Source: Deltaproteobacteria bacterium (GTDB taxonomy: Bacteria; Myxococcota; Polyangia; Haliangiales; Haliangiaceae). From it: 34,929 bases of DNA. The notes below the pieces were generated by a model. The model was not told the origin of the DNA and did no database searches. It worked only from the letters and a program-made list of their open reading frames with translations. How positions within the stretch are numbered: position 1 is the stretch's first letter; the number at the start of each line of letters is the position of its first letter. The DNA lies in NCBI GenBank assembly GCA_018262455.1, contig JAGSPR010000041.1, positions 1 through 34,929 of the forward strand, read 5' to 3'. This document shows, one piece after another, positions 30,753 through 34,929 of this stretch. The position numbers and the translations under genes were made by a program.

Positions 30753-31922
30753 ATGGTCCGCCTTCTCGCCGTGCTGGTGTTCCTCGCCGGCTGCCCCGCG
30801 CCGCTACCGCCCGAGCGCCCCCAGCCAATCGAGGAGCCCGATGGCTCCGGCAAGCTGCCCGAGACCCCGGGCGCGCCGAACATCACGTGGAAGCGCGTCG
30901 AGACCGCCGCCGAGGTGCCGCCGGCGCCCTCGCCAGGGACGTACCAGATCCACCTGATCGACGTCGGCACCGGGCTCGCCGTGCTCGTCCGGGGCTCGGA
31001 CTTCGCGATGCTCTACGACGGCGGCACGAACGATCGTGACGAGAAGCCGATGCGGGTGGTCGCCTACCTCGAGGCGACGCTCGGAGCCTCCGGCGATGAC
31101 CTGTGCGTCGAGCACGGCGCGCCACCGGGCACGCGCGTCAAGCTCGACCACGTGGTCCTCAGCCATCCGCACCTCGATCACGCCTCGGCACTCGACCTCG
31201 TGGTGCACTGCTACGATGTCGGCAACTTCTGGGACTCGGGCCGGGTCAACGAGACGGTGTTCTATCGCGAGCTGATGTCCGGCATTGGCCGCTCGACGGC
31301 GACCCGGTACCACAGCGCCGCGTCGGTGCCGCCCGATCACAACGTGAGCGTCAAGCAGCTCGCGATCACGCTCCCGAAGTGGGCCCGGTTCAGTGAAGGC
31401 GACCGGGTCGAGCTCGGCGAGCACGCGGGGTTCACGATCCTGCACGCGGAGCCGAAGGCGCTCAAGGACCCCAATCAGAACTCCGTGGTGATCGCGGTCG
31501 AGCTCGGAGCCGCGAGGCTGCTGCTGGTCGGCGATGCCGAGTCGGGCCCGCGCAAAGATCCCAGCTACCCGGTCGGCGACGTCGAGGAGTTCCTGATCGA
31601 TCACCACGGCAAGGAGATCCGCGCCGACATCCTGCAGGTCGGCCACCATGGCTCGAAGACGTCGAGCCGGCGCGACTTCCTCGCCGCGGTGCATCCGCAA
31701 CTCGCGCTCGTGTCGAGCGGACCGAAGCTGTACGGCAAGGTCACGCTCCCCGACATCGAGGTGATCGACGAGCTCAAGCGCGTCGGTGCGAAGATCCTGC
31801 GGACCGACGAGCGCGACGACAGCTGCCCGGTCCATGGCCGGATCGGAGGCGACCAGGGCCCCGGCGGCTGCGACTCGTGGGTGATCACGATCAGTCCCGG
31901 CGAAGCTGCGAGCGCGCCGTAG
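30753..31922 (+). CDS. ComEC-like metallo-beta-lactamase-fold lipoprotein
   Basis: I choose the ATG at 30753 (389 residues), as it directly precedes a lipoprotein signal with lipobox LAGC (Cys 13); a GTG at 30735 is possible. The core has the MBL zinc motif HPHLDHA (H138, H140, D142, H143), an LLLVGDAESG region supplying a later ligand, and a QVGHHGSKTSS segment typical of ComEC/Rec2 C-terminal hydrolase domains. Unlike ComEC it has no channel part and is exported and lipidated. Related MBL domains cut nucleic acids or other phosphoesters. It follows the Bat operon by 38 nt and may be co-transcribed. Domain call is strong; substrate and role are unknown. Confidence 0.85.
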   Translation: MVRLLAVLVFLAGCPAPLPPERPQPIEEPDGSGKLPETPGAPNITWKRVETAAEVPPAPSPGTYQIHLIDVGTGLAVLVRGSDFAMLYDGGTNDRDEKPMRVVAYLEATLGASGDDLCVEHGAPPGTRVKLDHVVLSHPHLDHASALDLVVHCYDVGNFWDSGRVNETVFYRELMSGIGRSTATRYHSAASVPPDHNVSVKQLAITLPKWARFSEGDRVELGEHAGFTILHAEPKALKDPNQNSVVIAVELGAARLLLVGDAESGPRKDPSYPVGDVEEFLIDHHGKEIRADILQVGHHGSKTSSRRDFLAAVHPQLALVSSGPKLYGKVTLPDIEVIDELKRVGAKILRTDERDDSCPVHGRIGGDQGPGGCDSWVITISPGEAASAP

Positions 31923-31961
31923 GCGCTCGGTCGATCGGCGGCCATGCTAGAGCTAGCTGCG

Positions 31962-33128
31962 ATGACGACGACGCGCCGGCTGTATCACCACGATAGCTAT
32001 CAGCGGGGTTTCGAGGCCACGGTCGTGGCGGTCACGACATGGAAGGGCCAGCCGGCGGTGGCGCTCGACCAGACGGCGTTCTATCCGGAGGCCGGCGGCC
32101 AGCTCGGCGATCGGGGCACGCTCGGAGGCGTGGCGGTGGTGGACACGCAGGAGGACGAGGCGACGATCCTCCACCTGCTCGCGGGCGAGGCGCCGGCGGT
32201 CGGTAGCACGGTGGCCGGCGAGCTCGACTGGGCGCGGCGCCGCCAGCACATGGCGCAGCACACGGCGCAGCACCTGCTATCAGGCGCGCTGCTCGATCGC
32301 GCGGCGGCGCCCACAGCCTCGGCGCGGCTCGGCGAGTCGTCGCTGACGATCGATGTCGCCCGCGACCGCATCCCCGAGCTGGAGCTCGTCGCGGCGGAGG
32401 ACCTGGCGAATGACCTGATCGATGACGATCTCGGGATCCGCGCCTGGTTTCCCGAGCCGGCCGAGCTCGCGGCGATGAAGCTCCGGCGCGATCCGAAGGT
32501 CACCGCCAACATCCGCATCGTCGCGATCGGCGACTTCGATCTCTCGCCGTGCGGCGGCACGCACTGCGCGAGGACCTCGCAGCTCGGCAGCATCCGGATC
32601 ACGTCGTCGGAGCGCTACAAGGGGATGACCCGGGTGACGTTCACCACCGCGCGTCGCGGTCGTACCGAGCTGTTCGCGCGCGAGCTCGTGCTGCGCGGGC
32701 TGGCCTCGCAGTTCTCGTGCGCCCCCGCCGAGGTGCCCGCGGCGATCGACAAGCTGCGCCGGGTGGCCGACGCATCGAACGCCGAGCTCACCGCCCTGCG
32801 CGGACGGCTCGCGAACGTGGTCATCGAGCAGCTCGCTGGCACGGGCCCGGTGATCGCCGCGTTGCCGGGAGATGCAGAGCTGCTGCGCAGCGTCGGCGCG
32901 AAGCTGGTGACCGGCGGCCGCGATGCGATCCTGTGTGCTTCCGATCCGGAGGGCACCACCGTGCTGATGTTCCGCGCCGCCGGATCGACGCTCGATTGCG
33001 GAGCGCTCTGGAAGCAGCTCGCGGCTCGGTTGGGTGGCAAAGGGGGAGGCCGCGCCGATCGCGCGGAGGGTCGGCTCGCGGCACCGGTCGAGGACTGGGC
33101 GGGCCTGATCAGCGAGCTGTCGCGCTAG
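31962..33128 (+). CDS. AlaX-type alanyl-tRNA editing protein
   Basis: The ATG at 31962 gives MTTTRRLYHHDSYQRGFEATV, which fits the usual AlaX beginning; an ATG at 31944 would add six residues. The 388-residue product has the tRNA-synthetase second additional domain: DQTAFYPEAGGQLGDRG near residue 35, zinc ligands in HMAQHTAQHLLS (His100 and His104) and SPCGGTHC (Cys197 and His201). A C-terminal DHHA1-like part ends with GGKGGGRADRAEG. This is the AlaX-L type, which hydrolyses mischarged Ser- or Gly-tRNA(Ala) in trans. It is cytoplasmic. It follows the MBL lipoprotein by 39 nt. No ribosome binding site is obvious at either start. Family call is strong. Confidence 0.92.
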   Translation: MTTTRRLYHHDSYQRGFEATVVAVTTWKGQPAVALDQTAFYPEAGGQLGDRGTLGGVAVVDTQEDEATILHLLAGEAPAVGSTVAGELDWARRRQHMAQHTAQHLLSGALLDRAAAPTASARLGESSLTIDVARDRIPELELVAAEDLANDLIDDDLGIRAWFPEPAELAAMKLRRDPKVTANIRIVAIGDFDLSPCGGTHCARTSQLGSIRITSSERYKGMTRVTFTTARRGRTELFARELVLRGLASQFSCAPAEVPAAIDKLRRVADASNAELTALRGRLANVVIEQLAGTGPVIAALPGDAELLRSVGAKLVTGGRDAILCASDPEGTTVLMFRAAGSTLDCGALWKQLAARLGGKGGGRADRAEGRLAAPVEDWAGLISELSR

Positions 33129-33131
33129 CAC

Positions 33132-33164
33132 GCGACGGTCTCAGCCGGCGGCGTTGGCCGTCGC
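33132..33164. terminator. Hairpin after the alanyl-tRNA editing gene
   Basis: GCGACGG (33132-33138) and CCGTCGC (33158-33164) form a perfect 7-bp stem, extendable by a G-T and a C-G pair, just 4 nt after the stop codon. No T-run follows, so it would be at best a weak or factor-assisted terminator. Confidence 0.35.
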
Positions 33165-33266
33165 ATGCGACCGGGGCGCGACCTGTCGCACGCCGAGCCA
33201 GATCGGGATCATCCAGCACGTTGGCCGCGCACGACCTCCGGCTCGATGTGTGCTCGGAGGCGCTGC

Positions 33267-34889
33267 ATGCCACGATCGCTCGTCTCGTTCTGCCTGCTGG
33301 CCGGTTGCGCGGCCGCGCCCGTGCCGGTAGCTGCGCCGCCCACGCCTCCCGGATCGCCGCCCGCGCCCCACCGGGCCGTCGCTCCTCCCGCGTACGTGCT
33401 GCTCGAACCTGCGCCTGACCTGCCTCGCGCGGGACAGCTCGCCGTGTTTCGGCCGCTGCCGGCGGATCACGCGCAGCGTGCGGCGATCGAGGCGGTGCTG
33501 GCCCGGCCGTTCCTCCGCTGGGTCCTCGCGGTGGGCGAGGAGGCCAAGCGCCGGGCGAGAGGACGCTGCGGCGCCGACGTGGCGTGTGCTCGCAAGCTCG
33601 ATCACCCGGCGTACTTCGTGATCGCGCCGGGCGGCAACCGACCGCACCACGGCCTCGCGATCGCGAGCGAGGGCAAGACGGTCGAGCTCGCCGACGCTTG
33701 GTACGTCGAGATCGATCCAGCGCACGCGTCGATCCTGATCCCGCACGAATATGGCCACGTCTTGATGGCCGAGTCGTTGCCGGACGATCTACCGCAGCTG
33801 CCCCAGACCCTGCCGCACACGACGGGGGCGATCACCAACCACGTCGTCGCCTTCAGCGAAGGTTGGGGCATCCACTTCGAGACCCTCGCCGGAGATCGAC
33901 GCCAGGAAGTCGAGACCTATGCCAGCTGGCACCGTGACGCGTTCGCGGTCGCTGGCCCCCTCGCGGAAGGCGACAGCTTCGTGCCGGTCACCGATCTGTT
34001 CAACTACGCACAGACTTACCGGCGTTACGGTTGCATCAAGGACAACTGCTTCGCGTACCTGCCCCGCCCGCTCGAATCGTACATCCACGATCGCACGCCG
34101 AACGCCGAGGATGTCCTCGCGCGGTGGACCGACACGACCTTCGATCCGGCGCTCGTCCGTTCGCTCGATCAGATGGTCGCATCCGAGGGCGTGATCGCCG
34201 CCTTGTTCTACCGCCTCGCGACCGCGCCGGAGCCGGCAGGACCGCCGGGGGCCGTGGGAGATCCCCCGCTTCCCGATCCGAAGCGATACGCCGCATTCTT
34301 CGACGCCTTCGCGCACATCACAGAACACCGGGCGAGCGCGACGCCCGCCGTGCTCGTGTTCCTCGAAGCCCTGATCCGCGAGGCAGCGCCGGAAGAACGC
34401 TCGCGGATCGCGCGCATCGCGATGGAGGTGTTTCATCACACCCTCGTGGTTCGCGACGCGCCTCGCCTGTACGCCGAGCTTCACGCCGCGGGGCACCGGG
34501 TCGACAAGCCGAGCTTCAAGCAACGCCTCGCCAGCGCAACTCCCGAGCTCGAGGCCGCGGTGCAGCGGCTCGCCGAGCATCCCGAGTCGCTCGCCGAGGT
34601 CGTCGGTCCGGCGCTGTGGATCGAGAACGAGGCACTGCGCATCGATCTCCCGGTGCTCGGCCTCCGCCAGCGCCCACTGGTCCTCGACCTCAACGCCGCA
34701 CCCATCGAGCTGCTCATGACCATCCCCGGAGTCACGTATCGCGAGGCGAGCGCGCTCGACGCCGCCCGCCGATCGCGCTCGTTTCGATCACTCGACGATC
34801 TGGCGATCCAAGGCGTCCGCCGCGCGACCCTCGACAAGGTGCGAGCGATGCGCGCAGGGTTCGAGCAGTCCCACCGCGCACCGCCCTGA
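33267..34889 (+). CDS. Lipoprotein metalloprotease-like protein with a helix-hairpin-helix end
   Basis: The ATG at 33267 has CGGAGG at ideal distance and opens a 540-residue lipoprotein (lipobox LLAGC, Cys 13; then a Pro/Ala linker). The middle has a zinc protease motif HEYGH (His160, Glu161, His164) and, 34 residues later, SEGWGIHFE with Glu198 as likely third ligand, so a gluzincin-type metalloprotease. The C-terminal part (about 470-535) has LDLNAAPIELLMTIPGVTYREASAL, which matches the helix-hairpin-helix motif of ComEA-type DNA-binding proteins (NxAxxxxLxxIPGV), followed by a second HhH-like LDDLAIQGVRR. Such combination in one exported lipoprotein is unusual. It stands alone after the alaX gene. 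The stop at 34887-34889 is 40 nt from the window end. Confidence 0.7.
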   Translation: MPRSLVSFCLLAGCAAAPVPVAAPPTPPGSPPAPHRAVAPPAYVLLEPAPDLPRAGQLAVFRPLPADHAQRAAIEAVLARPFLRWVLAVGEEAKRRARGRCGADVACARKLDHPAYFVIAPGGNRPHHGLAIASEGKTVELADAWYVEIDPAHASILIPHEYGHVLMAESLPDDLPQLPQTLPHTTGAITNHVVAFSEGWGIHFETLAGDRRQEVETYASWHRDAFAVAGPLAEGDSFVPVTDLFNYAQTYRRYGCIKDNCFAYLPRPLESYIHDRTPNAEDVLARWTDTTFDPALVRSLDQMVASEGVIAALFYRLATAPEPAGPPGAVGDPPLPDPKRYAAFFDAFAHITEHRASATPAVLVFLEALIREAAPEERSRIARIAMEVFHHTLVVRDAPRLYAELHAAGHRVDKPSFKQRLASATPELEAAVQRLAEHPESLAEVVGPALWIENEALRIDLPVLGLRQRPLVLDLNAAPIELLMTIPGVTYREASALDAARRSRSFRSLDDLAIQGVRRATLDKVRAMRAGFEQSHRAPP

Positions 34890-34929
34890 CGGTCTAAGGC
34901 GAGGTTGGAGTAGACGTTCTGGACGTCGT

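Overview
The window is a high-GC, gene-dense stretch of a bacterial chromosome, most likely from Myxococcota (Polyangia, Kofleriaceae/Haliangium-like). The evidence is indirect: Asp-Ala-Pro rich linkers, a Myxo-CTERM-like tail on a secreted peptidase, a YXWGXW repeat protein, a eukaryote-like Ser/Thr kinase and an unusual number of lipoproteins (11 predicted products carry a plausible lipobox). No rRNA, tRNA, CRISPR array, insertion sequence or phage gene is visible. No stretch longer than about 235 bases lacks a predicted gene; the longest is the divergent gap 20790-21021. The last 40 bases (34890-34929) hold nothing recognisable.

Left part (1-11.8 kb), mostly single-gene units of envelope or secreted proteins: the 3' end of a YXWGXW repeat protein with a good intrinsic terminator, a small exported protein, a TraB/GumN-like lipoprotein, an ARPP-1-like lipoprotein, a PHM-like copper monooxygenase lipoprotein, a carboxylesterase, a large M36 (fungalysin) metallopeptidase, a Kazal-like cysteine-rich lipoprotein convergent with it, a membrane-anchored acidic protein, and a Tat-exported PhoD-like phosphatase.

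Middle part (11.8-21 kb): a 1074-residue protein with a roughly 780-residue helical N-terminal region and a C-terminal Ser/Thr kinase domain. It is followed by a small secreted protein and a tightly coupled trio (53-aa membrane peptide, 55-aa zinc ribbon, CPA2-type cation:proton antiporter), then an OmpA-domain protein. A MATE transporter and a TonB-C-like lipoprotein lie on the minus strand. The lipoprotein is coupled to a probable 51-aa gene that ends just before a strong terminator.

Right part (21-30.7 kb) is one operon of the MoxR/Bat type: MoxR AAA+ ATPase, DUF58 protein, a lipoprotein combining a BatD-like and a DUF4381-like part, BatA, BatB, a very large BatC-like lipoprotein with 23 glutamines in a row, and a BatD-BatE fusion ending in an SH3 domain. 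Junctions are mostly stop/start overlaps. The batA/batB junction is abnormal: the two reading frames overlap by 296 nt and BatB lacks its N-terminal membrane region, which points to a deletion, a frameshift or a sequence error. In this class of systems the MoxR ATPase is thought to act as a chaperone on partner VWA proteins at the membrane.

The end (30.7-34.9 kb) carries a ComEC-like metallo-beta-lactamase-fold lipoprotein, an AlaX-type alanyl-tRNA editing protein, and a lipoprotein metalloprotease that also carries a helix-hairpin-helix segment, an odd combination.

I found no clear defence or mobile system. The most unusual items are the batA/batB junction, the protease plus helix-hairpin-helix lipoprotein, the PHM-like copper lipoprotein, the kinase with a giant N-terminal region, and the small coupled genes.
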